Assembly (NCBI RefSeq): GCF_011634775.1
Contig: NZ_JAALXT010000001.1
Span: 186,001-250,000, forward strand
From: Thalassoroseus pseudoceratinae
Lineage (GTDB): Bacteria; Planctomycetota; Planctomycetia; Planctomycetales; Planctomycetaceae
Direction of reading: 5' to 3'
Length of the DNA: 64,000 nt
Shown here piece by piece: positions 51,177 to 61,480 of the stretch (its first letter is position 1; each line of letters begins with the position of its first letter). The notes under the pieces are model-generated. The model was not told the origin of the DNA. It saw nothing but the letters and a program-made list of their open reading frames with translations, and ran no database searches. A program made the position numbers and the translations under genes.

Positions 51177-54100
51177 ATGAGACCAATTCAACCGACCGGG
51201 CGGATTTTGAGAACTCGGTCTGTCATCGCAACTGTGTTGCTACTGAACATCGCGTTGAGCGTGCCGGTGGTTTATGCACAAAGTGCGATCGAAATCTATA
51301 ACGCTGCCGCCGGGTTCTACCGTCAAGAGCGTTGGAAACTGGCTGCGGAGAGTTTCGGTGAGTTCGCGGACAAGAATCCCAAGCACGTGCAAGCGGAAAC
51401 CGCTCGGCTGTATCAAGGTCTTTCGCTGACCAACGCGGAAGACTACAAAGCCGCCCGTCCGATTTGGAAGAAATTCGTCAAAGAGTTTCCCAAGAGTGAA
51501 CGGCGACCGGATGCGCTCTACCGAATTGCTGAGTGCAGCTATATGGTCGACGACTTCCCCAATGCGGAACAGGATTTCAAAGAGTTCTTGAAAGACCACC
51601 CGAAACATGAACTTGCCGAGTGGGCGTGGCCGTTCCTGGGAGAAACGGAACTCGAGCTCGACAAGCCAACCGACGCCATTGTGGCGTACAAAACCGCCGT
51701 TGAGAATTTCCCGAAAGGCCGTCTGGTCGACGAAGCGCAATTTGGCTTGGCCCAAGCCTACGAAGATGCCGGGCAGTTCGATTCCGCCGTCGAGACCTAT
51801 CAACAAGTTGCTCAGAAACCGGTTCCATACTTGGCGAATCAGGCGAGCTTCAATCTCGCAACCATTCTGTTCGATCAGGAAAACTTCGCGAAGGCTGCGG
51901 AGACTTATGACTCGTTGATCACGAAGCTGGAGAAAGACAATCCCCTTCGCCCACTCACCACGTTAAACGCAGGCTATGCGTGGTATCAACTCGGTGACTT
52001 TCGCAAGGCGATCGAACATTTCAAGACCGCCGCGAAGGAACCGTCCCAAACCATCACAGCCGGATATTGGCGAGGGGTCTCCCACAAGTCGCTCGGGGAA
52101 CACGCCGAGGCAGCTCGCATTCTGGAAGAAACCTTTGCGGCGGCAACCAAGGAGAATTCCGACGCAGCCCCCGAATTGATCGAGAAGATTCGGTTCCATC
52201 AGGCCGACAGTCGGTTGAGAAACGAAGACTTCGCAATTGCTCGGGATCTGTTCCTGGAATTGGAACGTCGTTGGCCCGAAGGCAATTACGCTGCGGATTC
52301 CCTTCACCTCGCCGCCGAAGCTGCACTCCGCCTGGCACGAGAAACTACCGACGAGAAAAAACGAGCCACACAGTTGGCCGAGGCGACCACGATTGCCGAC
52401 CGGTTTTCCACCAAGTACCCCGATTCACCATTAAGCGTTCAACACGAATTGCTCTACGGTCGGATCCTGGACTTGAAGGGTGGCAAGGACAATCTCCAAT
52501 CCGCGGTCGATCGGTTCCAAGCGGTTCTTGACGGAGCAGCGACCGACGAGACCAAGAATTTGGCTCGGTTCCACCTCTGTCGAGTTCTGCAAAAGCTGAA
52601 ACGGCACGAAGAAGTTCTCACGATTGCCGAACCACTCTTGGAGGAAGTTCGGCAGACCGGGGCGTCATCGGAGTTCATCAGCACATTGATCATCGCCGCC
52701 CAAAGTCACCTCGCGGAAAAGAACGACGACCAAGCCATTGCCAAAGCCACGACGTATCTCGAACTCGCTCCCAAAGGCAAGGAAGCCGATTTGGCATTGG
52801 CAGCCCGAGTTGTGGCGGCCACACGCAAAGGGGACAAGGACCAAGTCCGCATCGACTTGGCTGCACTCCGCGATCGGTTCCCGAATAGTCCCTTGTTGGC
52901 GGAAAAAATTCTTGAGAGTGGTGAGATCGCCTACGACAAGCAAGACTGGGAATTCGCCGAAGAACTTTACGAGATGCTCGTCAAGCTCGGCTCGAAAACG
53001 CCGCAATATTCCGCGGGTGTTTCCGGATTGGCGTGGGCACGGTTCAACCAAATGGAATACACCGCTGCCGCCGCGGACTTCCGCAAGTACTTCCAAGAGT
53101 TCCCCGATAACGAGCTCCAAGCCGCCGAAGCTGCGTACATGCGAGGGCAGTGTCTCCAAAATGCCGACCAATTGAAGGACGCCGTTCAAGCGTATCAAAC
53201 CGCCTTCAAGACGTTCAGCCCGGATTCACCGGCCGCGAAGGGTGAAGAAAAGAATGGGGCCACTCGGTATGCGTTTCTTGCTGGTCTCTTGACGGCTCGT
53301 GGCTATGAAAAGCTCGACGAGCCCGAGAAAACCGACGAAGCCTACAAAGCGTTACTCGAAAAATTCCCGAACGCCGAGGACTTGGACAAGCTTCTCGACG
53401 AATGGGCTCTGTCCAATCTTCGAGCCGGCCGTGAGGCGGAATCAGATGCGGTCTATCGACGGCTGATTCAGGAACGTCCCGATAGCGATCTGGTCGACAA
53501 CGCCAAACTGAGTTTGGCAGAGAGCGACTTCATAGCCGGAAAACTCGAGGACGCAGCAACTGCGTTCGAGGCTCTGTTGCAGAACGAAAAATCTGATCCG
53601 GAAGTTCGAGAGCACGCCACCTACCGTCTCATGGAGATTGCCGTCTCGGACGAGGACTGGGAGACCGTCAAAAAGTACGCATCGCAGATCGAACAGAAAT
53701 ACCCCCAAAGCCCTTACCGCTTCACGGCGAAATTTCGCACCAGTGAGGCGTTGCTTTCCGAACAGAAACTCGATGAAGCTCAAAAGTTTTTGCTGGAGCT
53801 GAAAGATCAGCAAACCAACGAAGACGTTTCTCAATCGTATTGGTATCCCCGTGTGTGGGTGCTGCTTGCAGAGACCTACCTTCGGCAGAAAGACTACGAC
53901 AAGGTTGTTGAAACCGTCGCAGGGTTCGAGAATTGGAATCCGAAGAGTGATCGACTCTACGAAGTCTATGAAATCCTCGGTCGAGCCTACAAAAACCAGG
54001 CGGAATGGGACAAAGCCCGTACCGCGTTCGAACGAACCCTCAACGATGAAAACAGCCAAGGCACCGAAACCCGAGCTAAGGCTCAGCTCTTGATCGCCGA

Positions 54101-54350
54101 AACCTATTGGCACCAAGAAAAGTGGTTACTCGCTCAGAAGGCGTATCTGCAAGTTTACCTCGTCCACAAAGGCTACCCGGAATGGCAAGCTCCGGCGTTG
54201 TATCAAGCCGCATTATGTGACGAAAAACTGAATCAGTGGAACAAGGCCAAAGAGACCTATGAGGAAGTGCAAGCTGAGTTCCCAACGTCGCAGTTCAGTC
54301 AGAAAGCCGCCAAACGCTTGAAGGAAATCGCTTCGCGAGTCACACAATAG
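51177..54350 (+). CDS. Exported large tetratricopeptide-repeat protein
   Basis: 1057 residues from the ATG at 51177 (GGAGGAAAGGT just upstream); the frame is open to 50802 through the previous terminator, which is not credible as coding. Signal peptide about 1-35 (RSVIATVLLLNIALSVPVVY). The rest is a long chain of TPR-type 34-residue helical pairs, for example AAAGFYRQERWKLAAESFGE and AEQDFKEFLKDHPKHELAEW, all the way to the end. The unit length and A-x-x-x-Y pattern match the YbgF/TolA-associated outer-membrane TPR class. A likely scaffold in the periplasm, partner unknown. Confidence 0.92.
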   Translation: MRPIQPTGRILRTRSVIATVLLLNIALSVPVVYAQSAIEIYNAAAGFYRQERWKLAAESFGEFADKNPKHVQAETARLYQGLSLTNAEDYKAARPIWKKFVKEFPKSERRPDALYRIAECSYMVDDFPNAEQDFKEFLKDHPKHELAEWAWPFLGETELELDKPTDAIVAYKTAVENFPKGRLVDEAQFGLAQAYEDAGQFDSAVETYQQVAQKPVPYLANQASFNLATILFDQENFAKAAETYDSLITKLEKDNPLRPLTTLNAGYAWYQLGDFRKAIEHFKTAAKEPSQTITAGYWRGVSHKSLGEHAEAARILEETFAAATKENSDAAPELIEKIRFHQADSRLRNEDFAIARDLFLELERRWPEGNYAADSLHLAAEAALRLARETTDEKKRATQLAEATTIADRFSTKYPDSPLSVQHELLYGRILDLKGGKDNLQSAVDRFQAVLDGAATDETKNLARFHLCRVLQKLKRHEEVLTIAEPLLEEVRQTGASSEFISTLIIAAQSHLAEKNDDQAIAKATTYLELAPKGKEADLALAARVVAATRKGDKDQVRIDLAALRDRFPNSPLLAEKILESGEIAYDKQDWEFAEELYEMLVKLGSKTPQYSAGVSGLAWARFNQMEYTAAAADFRKYFQEFPDNELQAAEAAYMRGQCLQNADQLKDAVQAYQTAFKTFSPDSPAAKGEEKNGATRYAFLAGLLTARGYEKLDEPEKTDEAYKALLEKFPNAEDLDKLLDEWALSNLRAGREAESDAVYRRLIQERPDSDLVDNAKLSLAESDFIAGKLEDAATAFEALLQNEKSDPEVREHATYRLMEIAVSDEDWETVKKYASQIEQKYPQSPYRFTAKFRTSEALLSEQKLDEAQKFLLELKDQQTNEDVSQSYWYPRVWVLLAETYLRQKDYDKVVETVAGFENWNPKSDRLYEVYEILGRAYKNQAEWDKARTAFERTLNDENSQGTETRAKAQLLIAETYWHQEKWLLAQKAYLQVYLVHKGYPEWQAPALYQAALCDEKLNQWNKAKETYEEVQAEFPTSQFSQKAAKRLKEIASRVTQ

Positions 54351-54362
54351 CTGCCCATGTAA

Positions 54363-56045
54363 TCACTCGGCGGTGACCGGCAACTCGGGATGTTCCAAGT
54401 GGTAGCCGGTCGCCTGCTGGTAGTGATACGCGATCTGCAATAATTCCTCTTCCCGAAACAAGTCGCCCACCAATCGCGTTGCGACGGGCGTGCGTGTGCC
54501 GTTGCTATCCGTATGGAAGCCGCTCGGCAAAGAGATCATCGGATGTCCGGTGAGATTCGTCAGCGAGACCAATTGGCTTCCAAGTAAGACATCGATGTTC
54601 CGAAAAACTTCTCGCAACTCATGGACCCACTGAGTCCGAATCCGATTCGCCCGCAGGTATTCCACCGCCGGAATGAACTCAGCGTTCCGGAAAATATCCG
54701 GCCAATAATTGAGTCCTTGCGTGTCGCCCGACCGAGTCAGTTCATCGAAAACAGTTGCCGCTTCGCACTCTAAAATAATCAACAATTCGCTGATTGGGCG
54801 ATCACTCGAAAGCTCCACGGGAATCGTTTTCACTCCCAAATCGCGGAAGACTTCCAATGCCCGTCGGTCTTCGTCGGAAAGGCTCGTTTCGATGTAGCCC
54901 AGACGAATCTGGCTGAGCTTGGAAACCGGCGGCCAGTGAAACGGTTCGTCAACGGCGGCGGCATCAAGTCCGTCGGTGCCGTGAATCGCGCCGAGCACAA
55001 GGGCACAGTCCTCGACGGACCGGCAGAGAGGGCCAAGCTTGTCCATGGTCCACGAGAGCGTCATGCAGCCATGTCGACTGACTCGCCCGAAAGTCGGCCG
55101 CAGACCAGTCGTGCCGCAACGCCGCGATGGGGAAACGATGCTTCCATTCGTTTCGCTGCCGATTGCAAACCCAACCAGACCGGCAGCCGTTGCCGCAGCG
55201 GAACCGGCGGATGAACCGCTGGAACCCTGCTGCAAATTCCAGGGGTTCTTCGTTTGGCCACCGAACCAACGATCGCCCATTGCGAGTGCTCCCAGAGAGA
55301 GCTTCCCAACCAACACCGCACCGGCTTCTTGCAGTCGTCGGGCAACCGTTGCAGTCGTTGTTAATTGTTGCTCACGAAACTGCGGGGCTCCCCAGGTGGT
55401 TGGATAGCCGGGAACCGAAATCAAGTCTTTCGCTCCCCAGGGAATGCCGTGCAACGGACCGCGATACCGACCCGCCGCGATTTCTCGGTCAGCGTGATTC
55501 GCCTGTTTCGTGGCCAACTCTTCCGTCAGTGTGACGACACACTTCAAAGCCGGATCGAACCGTCGCAGTCGATCCAAATACATTTGCGTCAATTCCAGCG
55601 ACGTAATTTCGCGGGTGCGGATCAATCCCGCTAATTCCGTCACTGGTCGAAAAGCAAGCTCGTCGAGTTCCGATGGTCTCGGCAGCGTCGCGGTTTCTAG
55701 TGGTCGAGCTTCGGATGTCGAACGTCGATCGGACAAGGCTCTCCGACCAGGAGCCGGTTCAAAAGTGAGCGAAATTGGCGTTTCGTGAGGAATGTGGACC
55801 GCTCGCAGGCGGTTGAGTTCTCGGATCGTGGCGGTTGCCGAGCGAGCCGTTTTTCGGCGAGTTTCGTCATCCAGTTCGATTCCTGCAATCCACTCCGCAG
55901 CCTGCACCATTTCCGAAGTCACCTCAGCATTCACTGGCAAATTCGCAGCCAATGCACGCCGAAAAACGCCCGTCCCAATACCGGCGGTTGCTAAAGCCGT
56001 CAGCACTGCTCGGCGGGTCGGATGTGACTCGAATTCATTGCTCAT
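54363..56045 (-). CDS. Exported amidase (amidase signature family), translationally coupled to nadE
   Basis: 560 residues. The N-terminus TRRAVLTALATAGIGTGVF has a Tat-like or lipoprotein-like export signal. Amidase signature core: Lys in GIPWGAKDLISVPGYPTTWG, then QQGSSGSSAGSAAATAAGLV and GSETNGSIVSPSRRCGTTGL with the two Ser of the Ser-Ser-Lys triad. Acts on amide or ester bonds of an unknown substrate. Start ATG overlaps the nadE stop by ATGA, so it is co-transcribed and likely coupled. Confidence 0.93.
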   Translation of the reverse strand: MSNEFESHPTRRAVLTALATAGIGTGVFRRALAANLPVNAEVTSEMVQAAEWIAGIELDDETRRKTARSATATIRELNRLRAVHIPHETPISLTFEPAPGRRALSDRRSTSEARPLETATLPRPSELDELAFRPVTELAGLIRTREITSLELTQMYLDRLRRFDPALKCVVTLTEELATKQANHADREIAAGRYRGPLHGIPWGAKDLISVPGYPTTWGAPQFREQQLTTTATVARRLQEAGAVLVGKLSLGALAMGDRWFGGQTKNPWNLQQGSSGSSAGSAAATAAGLVGFAIGSETNGSIVSPSRRCGTTGLRPTFGRVSRHGCMTLSWTMDKLGPLCRSVEDCALVLGAIHGTDGLDAAAVDEPFHWPPVSKLSQIRLGYIETSLSDEDRRALEVFRDLGVKTIPVELSSDRPISELLIILECEAATVFDELTRSGDTQGLNYWPDIFRNAEFIPAVEYLRANRIRTQWVHELREVFRNIDVLLGSQLVSLTNLTGHPMISLPSGFHTDSNGTRTPVATRLVGDLFREEELLQIAYHYQQATGYHLEHPELPVTAE

Positions 56046-58099
56046 TCGGAACGGCCCTCGGTTGAGGTGTTTTCGTCGAGTTGTCGTAATTCACGTTCGA
56101 AACCTCCCGAAAGAATAGGGAATCGACACCACGTTTTGGGATCGAGATTCTTGTCGTCGACGTGAAATGACGGAGCATAGCGTTCGCGTTTCCATTGATT
56201 CCGCGACCACAACCGAAAGAATCGACGAATCCATTCGACAAGTTGCTGGCGTTCGAATTGGGGGAACTCAGCTTGCATGTATCGTAAAACTTCAACCGGC
56301 ATTTGCTTGTCTCGGATGGCGGCCCGTTCGATCGCGTCGAGCAACGGATAGGGCATCAGATCGTCTTCGTCGGTCTGACCGGCGGACTGCGGACGAAGTT
56401 CCGCAGTCGGGGCTTGTCGGGTGATTAGTTCCAGCTCCGGCACGGCTCGACCGGCATGTGGGCCGACGGTTTCCAGCCAGGATAACCAACGCCGCAGGAA
56501 TGCTTTGTCGATCCCTGCGATGGGACTCAATCCGCCAGAGGTATCGCCGTCCATCGTTGCATACCCGACCGCCGCTTCGGATCGATTGCTGGTCGCGAGC
56601 AGCAAGGCATTGTTGAGATTCGCCAGCATCCACACGCTCGGCGCTCGCACTCGCGCCTGGATGTTCTGCAATGTGATGTCGTCCTGTTCCCAAGTCAGTG
56701 GACGGCCAATGGCATCAGAGATTGTCTCCCGGTAAGCCGCCGCAATGTTTTCGACATCGAATTCGTAGTGTGTCGCCCCGATGGTTTCCGCAACTTTGCG
56801 GGCAGCGTTCCGTGTGACGTCGCCACTGTTGGCGGTCCCCTGGTATGCGGTCGTGAGCAACCGCTGCACGCAATCGCGAACGGTTGGGCAATCCTTGAGT
56901 TCCGGGATGAAACTCAGCGTTTCCGCGAAGCCATCCGCCCCTAGATCTCGAACTGCGAATTCGACCATCAATGCGACTAACATGGCACAGGCAGCGGAGT
57001 CCGCACCGCCACTGAGCGAAACCACGAAGCCACGGGATCGGCTTTTCCGCATGTAGTCGAACAAGGCCAACGCGATGGCTCGGGTGAATTCTTCCTCTTT
57101 GACGTGCGCCCCCGTCTCCCAAGCGTTGAACTCCGGTTCCTTTGCTGCTGGATTGAAGGCGGTATCGCTGACTTCACGCAAGTCATCGTCGTCAACTGTG
57201 GGAAATTCAAAGGGCACTGAAATCCGAGAGTGCGGTTCCAGTTCAAGGTCGGGTTTGAAGCTAACCACACGAGCTTGGTTCATCCGCGTCAAATCGACAT
57301 CCACGACCGCCGACGCCAGTTGAACATTGTGGTAGCGAAAACGACTGCCGACCGTCAGCATTCGACCGTTGGTAGCGATCATCGTGCCGCCATCGTAGAT
57401 CGCGCGACCAGATTCGTTGCCGAGAAGGTTTGCGTAAACGTAGGTCACGCCAAACGCTCTCGATCCTTCAAGAACGAATCGCTTCCGAACTTCATTCTTG
57501 CCAAACGCAAAGTGACTGGCGGACGGGTTGAGAATGACATCCACCCCCGAACCAGCCAATCGACTACCGGGACGGTTCGCCACCCATGCGTCTTCACAAA
57601 TCTCAAAACCCAGTGAGAACGTCTTCCCGGATTGACTGCGAAACTGAAATGTCAGATCGCCGATCTGGTAGTCATCGAGCCCCCGGTGTAATCGAGTCAC
57701 CACCTCCGCCGGCCAGGCTTTGAACCAACGGGGTTCGTAGTGGATGCCGTCGCCGGCGAGGTATTGTTTGGCGACGAACCCTTGAAGCTTGCCGTCACAG
57801 GCAACCGCAACGGCATTGAAGACGGCATCTTGATGAAAGATCGGCAGACCAAGCCCGACCACCATCCCCCGCGTCTCTGGCAACAGTTCTTGCAAGACAT
57901 CCCAAGCGGTCTGCCAGACTCCAGTTGAGTGGAAGGCGTCTTCGCACCCGTAACCTGTGATGCATAGTTCCGGGAGGCACAACGCGCCCACGTTCTCGGA
58001 CCGTGCTTGGGCGAGGACATCGGCAATGTTTTGAGCGTTGTTTTGCCAATCCAATGGCGTCTGGTTCAACGCCGCCGCTGCAACTTTGATTAACTGCAT
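56042..58099 (-). CDS. nadE: Glutamine-dependent NAD+ synthetase
   Basis: 685 residues, the two-domain form. N-terminal nitrilase glutaminase: Glu in ALCLPELCITGYGCEDAF, Lys in FVAKQYLAGDGIHYEPRWF, catalytic Cys in SLGFEICEDAWVANRP. C-terminal synthetase: PP-loop FVVSLSGGADSAACAMLV and NLNNALLLATSNRSEAAVGY. It converts deamido-NAD to NAD with ammonia from glutamine. Ends in ATGA overlap with the amidase gene. Confidence 0.96.
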   Translation of the reverse strand: MQLIKVAAAALNQTPLDWQNNAQNIADVLAQARSENVGALCLPELCITGYGCEDAFHSTGVWQTAWDVLQELLPETRGMVVGLGLPIFHQDAVFNAVAVACDGKLQGFVAKQYLAGDGIHYEPRWFKAWPAEVVTRLHRGLDDYQIGDLTFQFRSQSGKTFSLGFEICEDAWVANRPGSRLAGSGVDVILNPSASHFAFGKNEVRKRFVLEGSRAFGVTYVYANLLGNESGRAIYDGGTMIATNGRMLTVGSRFRYHNVQLASAVVDVDLTRMNQARVVSFKPDLELEPHSRISVPFEFPTVDDDDLREVSDTAFNPAAKEPEFNAWETGAHVKEEEFTRAIALALFDYMRKSRSRGFVVSLSGGADSAACAMLVALMVEFAVRDLGADGFAETLSFIPELKDCPTVRDCVQRLLTTAYQGTANSGDVTRNAARKVAETIGATHYEFDVENIAAAYRETISDAIGRPLTWEQDDITLQNIQARVRAPSVWMLANLNNALLLATSNRSEAAVGYATMDGDTSGGLSPIAGIDKAFLRRWLSWLETVGPHAGRAVPELELITRQAPTAELRPQSAGQTDEDDLMPYPLLDAIERAAIRDKQMPVEVLRYMQAEFPQFERQQLVEWIRRFFRLWSRNQWKRERYAPSFHVDDKNLDPKTWCRFPILSGGFERELRQLDENTSTEGRSE

Positions 58100-58204
58100 A
58101 AATCATATCCCACGAAAAACGTGGAGGTTGTCTCCGTGCGAACAGCTGGGCAAGCAACGCGTCACCCAGCGTTCAAATCGAATCGAAAGAGCCGAAAACG
58201 ATCA

Positions 58205-58690
58205 CTACTGCTGAGCTTTCCAAAGATTCAACGTGATGTGGGCTTGTCCTTGGTGATGTGGCTCATGCCACGCCATCACTTGAAGCACTTTGCCGATCGA
58301 CCAATTCCGTTCTCGGAGCGGTTCGGGAACGGTATCGAGTTCCGATTCCTGAAATTTCGAAACGGTCGACCGCAGATGCTCTCGACTTTCATTGAGGACG
58401 GTCCGGATGGTGTCCACGTTGGGGATGTCGTCATCCGGCGTGCTGCCGCCTTTGAATCGTGGTATCAAGTCCGCGAAGGCAGGACTCGTTTCGAGAATTC
58501 TCTCGGTCGCGAACAATTCTTCCGTGACGCCGACATGCACGAGCTGCCACGCGATGTGTGCCCGTCCCGGACCGGGACGCCAACCGAGAATCTCTGTCGC
58601 ATTCGCGTGGCTGGCGATCTCATCCAATGTGCCAAGCGTCCGCTGACGGTTGAATTCCCAAATTTTCAATGTGGTTTCAATAATACCCAT
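58205..58690 (-). CDS. DinB-fold family protein
   Basis: 161 residues. DinB-like four-helix bundle: GRAHIAWQLVHVGVTEEL with the first metal His, and QVMAWHEPHHQGQAHITLNL with the other His residues. Members are metal-dependent and often bacillithiol- or mycothiol-dependent transferases or of unknown function. About 20 bp from the trkA stop, the three minus-strand genes may form a unit. Confidence 0.88.
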   Translation of the reverse strand: MGIIETTLKIWEFNRQRTLGTLDEIASHANATEILGWRPGPGRAHIAWQLVHVGVTEELFATERILETSPAFADLIPRFKGGSTPDDDIPNVDTIRTVLNESREHLRSTVSKFQESELDTVPEPLRERNWSIGKVLQVMAWHEPHHQGQAHITLNLWKAQQ

Positions 58691-58711
58691 AAGTTTCGAC
58701 CTTTGATGGTT

Positions 58712-60061
58712 CTAAGAATTTGTTGAGGGAATAAACATGTCACGGGTTGCGTCTGCGTAGGCGCCTTGAACGAGAACCACAGCCGTATCACCTGCGGCAA
58801 GTTGGTCATCCGCCCCGGGCACACGCACAAACTCGTCCCGTTCGATGGCTGCGATCAGTGCGTGCGTGAGTTGCAAGTCTTTGAGTGGGGCTTTCGTCAC
58901 TGGGCTGCCTTCGAGAATTTCGACTTCCCAAACTTCCGCTTCGCCAGACAGCAATGTGCGATCTAGGACCGGCCCGGCATCGACAAGCCCAAGGACCTGA
59001 CGAGCCAGCACTTCACGCGGGCTGACTGCCACATCGATCCCGAGCTTCGCGAGAACGTTCGCGTAGTCGGGCCGACGCACGACACACAAAATCCGACGGC
59101 ATCCGAATTCGCGAGCTTCAACACCACAGATAATGTTATCTTCGTCCCGTCCGGTGCACGCGATAAATGCATCCGCCTGTCCAACACGAGCCTCTTCCAT
59201 CTCACTGCGTCGTGTTGCATCGGCGTGAAGAATAGTCGTCTTGTCCAATCGCCGCGACAATTCCTCAGCCCGGTCTTCGTTGGCTTCCATTAGCGTGACA
59301 TTAAAGCGGCGGTGTTCCAGCAATTTCGCCAAGTGATATCCGATTTCCCCACCACCGGCGACAACCACGTTCATCGTCTTTGGCTTGCTGGCTTCGAAAC
59401 GTTTCTTGATCGTCTCCACAGCTTCGGTCGTGCCGATTAATGTCACGTGATCACCGGAACGCACGACGTCGTCGGCTCCGGCGATGATCGAACGATTTCC
59501 GCTGGTAATCACACCGACTCGCACGCCGCGAGGCATATCCAAGTCTCTCATGGGTACGCCGATGATTGACGCTTCAGCATGCACTCCCACTTCCCGGACT
59601 TCGATGCCACCCCGCGCGAAATTCTCGACGGTGAACAAACCCCGCTCCCGAACCTGTTTCGCCAATTCGAGTGCCGTCAGGTATTCCAAGCTAAACAGGC
59701 GATCGATTTTGAAATGTCGCCGATAGTCGAATGTGCTCGTGTCCCGCAGGGCAGGGCGGTAAATCCGGGCCACACTCCGAGCGGCTCCCATCGATTTCGA
59801 AATGCTCGCGGCAACCAAATTCGTCTCGTCGCCACTTGTCACAGCAAGACACAAATCCGCGCTTTGTACGCCAGCTTGGAACAACGTCGAGACATCACAG
59901 GCACTGCCTTGCACACTCTGAACATCCAAACGCTCTTCCACCTCACGCAGCGATTCCGCGGACGCGTCGATAATGCACACGTTGTGGTTGTGCTTGGCTG
60001 AACATAACAATTCGGCGATGGAAGTCCCAACCGTTCCAGCACCGAAGATGACGACATTCAT
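58712..60061 (-). CDS. trkA: TrkA-type potassium uptake regulator with two RCK domains
   Basis: 449 residues from the ATG at 60061 ([20 protein letters not shown]); an upstream open frame has no start. First RCK-N about 1-125 with GAGTVG and D33 in [13 protein letters not shown] about 135-225; second RCK-N about 230-350 with [19 protein letters not shown]; second RCK-C at the end. NAD(H)-binding peripheral protein controlling a Trk/Ktr K+ channel. The TrkH/TrkG membrane subunit is not in the window. Confidence 0.95.
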   Translation of the reverse strand: MNVVIFGAGTVGTSIAELLCSAKHNHNVCIIDASAESLREVEERLDVQSVQGSACDVSTLFQAGVQSADLCLAVTSGDETNLVAASISKSMGAARSVARIYRPALRDTSTFDYRRHFKIDRLFSLEYLTALELAKQVRERGLFTVENFARGGIEVREVGVHAEASIIGVPMRDLDMPRGVRVGVITSGNRSIIAGADDVVRSGDHVTLIGTTEAVETIKKRFEASKPKTMNVVVAGGGEIGYHLAKLLEHRRFNVTLMEANEDRAEELSRRLDKTTILHADATRRSEMEEARVGQADAFIACTGRDEDNIICGVEAREFGCRRILCVVRRPDYANVLAKLGIDVAVSPREVLARQVLGLVDAGPVLDRTLLSGEAEVWEVEILEGSPVTKAPLKDLQLTHALIAAIERDEFVRVPGADDQLAAGDTAVVLVQGAYADATRDMFIPSTNS

Positions 60062-60303
60062 AACTGCAATCTCGGGTTTCGTGATGCGAATTCTTCCGCC
60101 ATTGTCCGCGTTGGCCGTCTCCGCGCCAACGCCACCGCCCCGACTTGGCCCGCCGACAGCCAAAACTCTTGGAAATCCGATCTTGACCTCCTCTGTCGGC
60201 GATGGAATTCGTCTATTCACATTCCGAATTCTTCCTTAAACTGCGGCAGAGCCGAATCACTCGCTCTCTCTCAAACTCCTAGAACCCCCATAGTTACGCA
60301 AGA

Positions 60304-61374
60304 ATGCGATTTGACCTCCGACCATCCCGGAGTTGTCAATCCATCGCGAGGCACGCGCAATGCGTTCACCGAGCGGTGGACGTTCTTCGTGCGCTCGGCC
60401 AAGTGCGTGTTCGGGGATGGCTAGTCGTGGCGATCTTCTGTCTAGTCGGTGGAAATCTCGCGGGGTGTCATTGGCTGCAAGAGTTTTGCGATCGATCCTG
60501 CAACGAAGCCCGAATTCTCGCGGAAAAGGCTCACCAAGCTGAGTGCAACGGGAATTTGGATCAGGCGTATCATTATCTAAGGCAGGCAGTTGAAACAAAC
60601 CCCGACGATCCGGAACTCCACCGGGAAGTTGCTCGTTTGGCGATTGATCGGGGAGATTCCAAAGCTGCGATCGAATACCTGAGATTCGCTACGACGAACA
60701 TGCCCGACGACTCGGAAAGCTTCGTGACGTTGGCTCGATTATTGGAAGCAGAAGGCCGACAGAAAGACGCGGTGGCCGCCTTGAACGCAGCGTTGGTCGC
60801 CGACCCAATGCAACCAACGGCTTTGCTCAAACGGGCCGACTACGCAGAGAAAGCCGACGATCCCGAACTCGCCAGCGAAATTTATCATCGGTTGTTGGCG
60901 GTTGATAGTCATCACACCGAAGCTCAGATACGCCTCGCGAGCTTGCAGATCAACGCCGGTCGTCCCTCCGAGGCCGCACCATTGTTACGTGCCGCCGCTC
61001 AGTCACCGATTGCTACCGCGGAACAGCGACAGTACGCAACATGGTCCCTGGGCATTGCTTATGGACAACTGGAACGCTGGTCCGATGCAGCGACCACACT
61101 TGCCTCTGCTGCGGATTCCGTGTCCGGCGAGGTTTCCGCGGACGATTGGTATCGCATCGCCTATGCTCGACATCGAAGCGGAGACATTCCGGGCACAAAG
61201 GCGGGATTGGAGCGGGTCTTTCGGCTCAACCCCGGACACGAAGCGGCTCACACAATGGCCAATTCCCTGCGACTTGAAGTTCCGGCTCCCGACGGCATCC
61301 GTCGGATTGGACACAGCGTATCCTTGGTTCCGCCCCCACCGCCCGGTTGGCTGGCTCACTCGGAGTCGTCGTAA
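60304..61374 (+). CDS. TPR lipoprotein
   Basis: 356 residues from the ATG at 60304; a GTG at 60403 would give a neat lipoprotein start (V-R-V-R-G-W-L-V-V-A-I-F), and both lead to lipobox NLAGC. TPR-like units run from about residue 72: AEKAHQAECNGNLDQAYHYL, HREVARLAIDRGDSKAAIEY, and so on to about 330. Pro-rich end VPPPPPGW. Likely lipid-anchored scaffold facing the periplasm. Divergent from trkA. Confidence 0.88.
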   Translation: MRFDLRPSRSCQSIARHAQCVHRAVDVLRALGQVRVRGWLVVAIFCLVGGNLAGCHWLQEFCDRSCNEARILAEKAHQAECNGNLDQAYHYLRQAVETNPDDPELHREVARLAIDRGDSKAAIEYLRFATTNMPDDSESFVTLARLLEAEGRQKDAVAALNAALVADPMQPTALLKRADYAEKADDPELASEIYHRLLAVDSHHTEAQIRLASLQINAGRPSEAAPLLRAAAQSPIATAEQRQYATWSLGIAYGQLERWSDAATTLASAADSVSGEVSADDWYRIAYARHRSGDIPGTKAGLERVFRLNPGHEAAHTMANSLRLEVPAPDGIRRIGHSVSLVPPPPPGWLAHSESS

Positions 61375-61480
61375 CGCGGCACGCGTCCGCTGGACGTTCG
61401 CATTCGCTTCCGTTTATGCTCAAGCCGATTCCCACCGCAAGTGGCCCTAGAAAATCGGCATCGAGAAGGAAACGTCTGTG

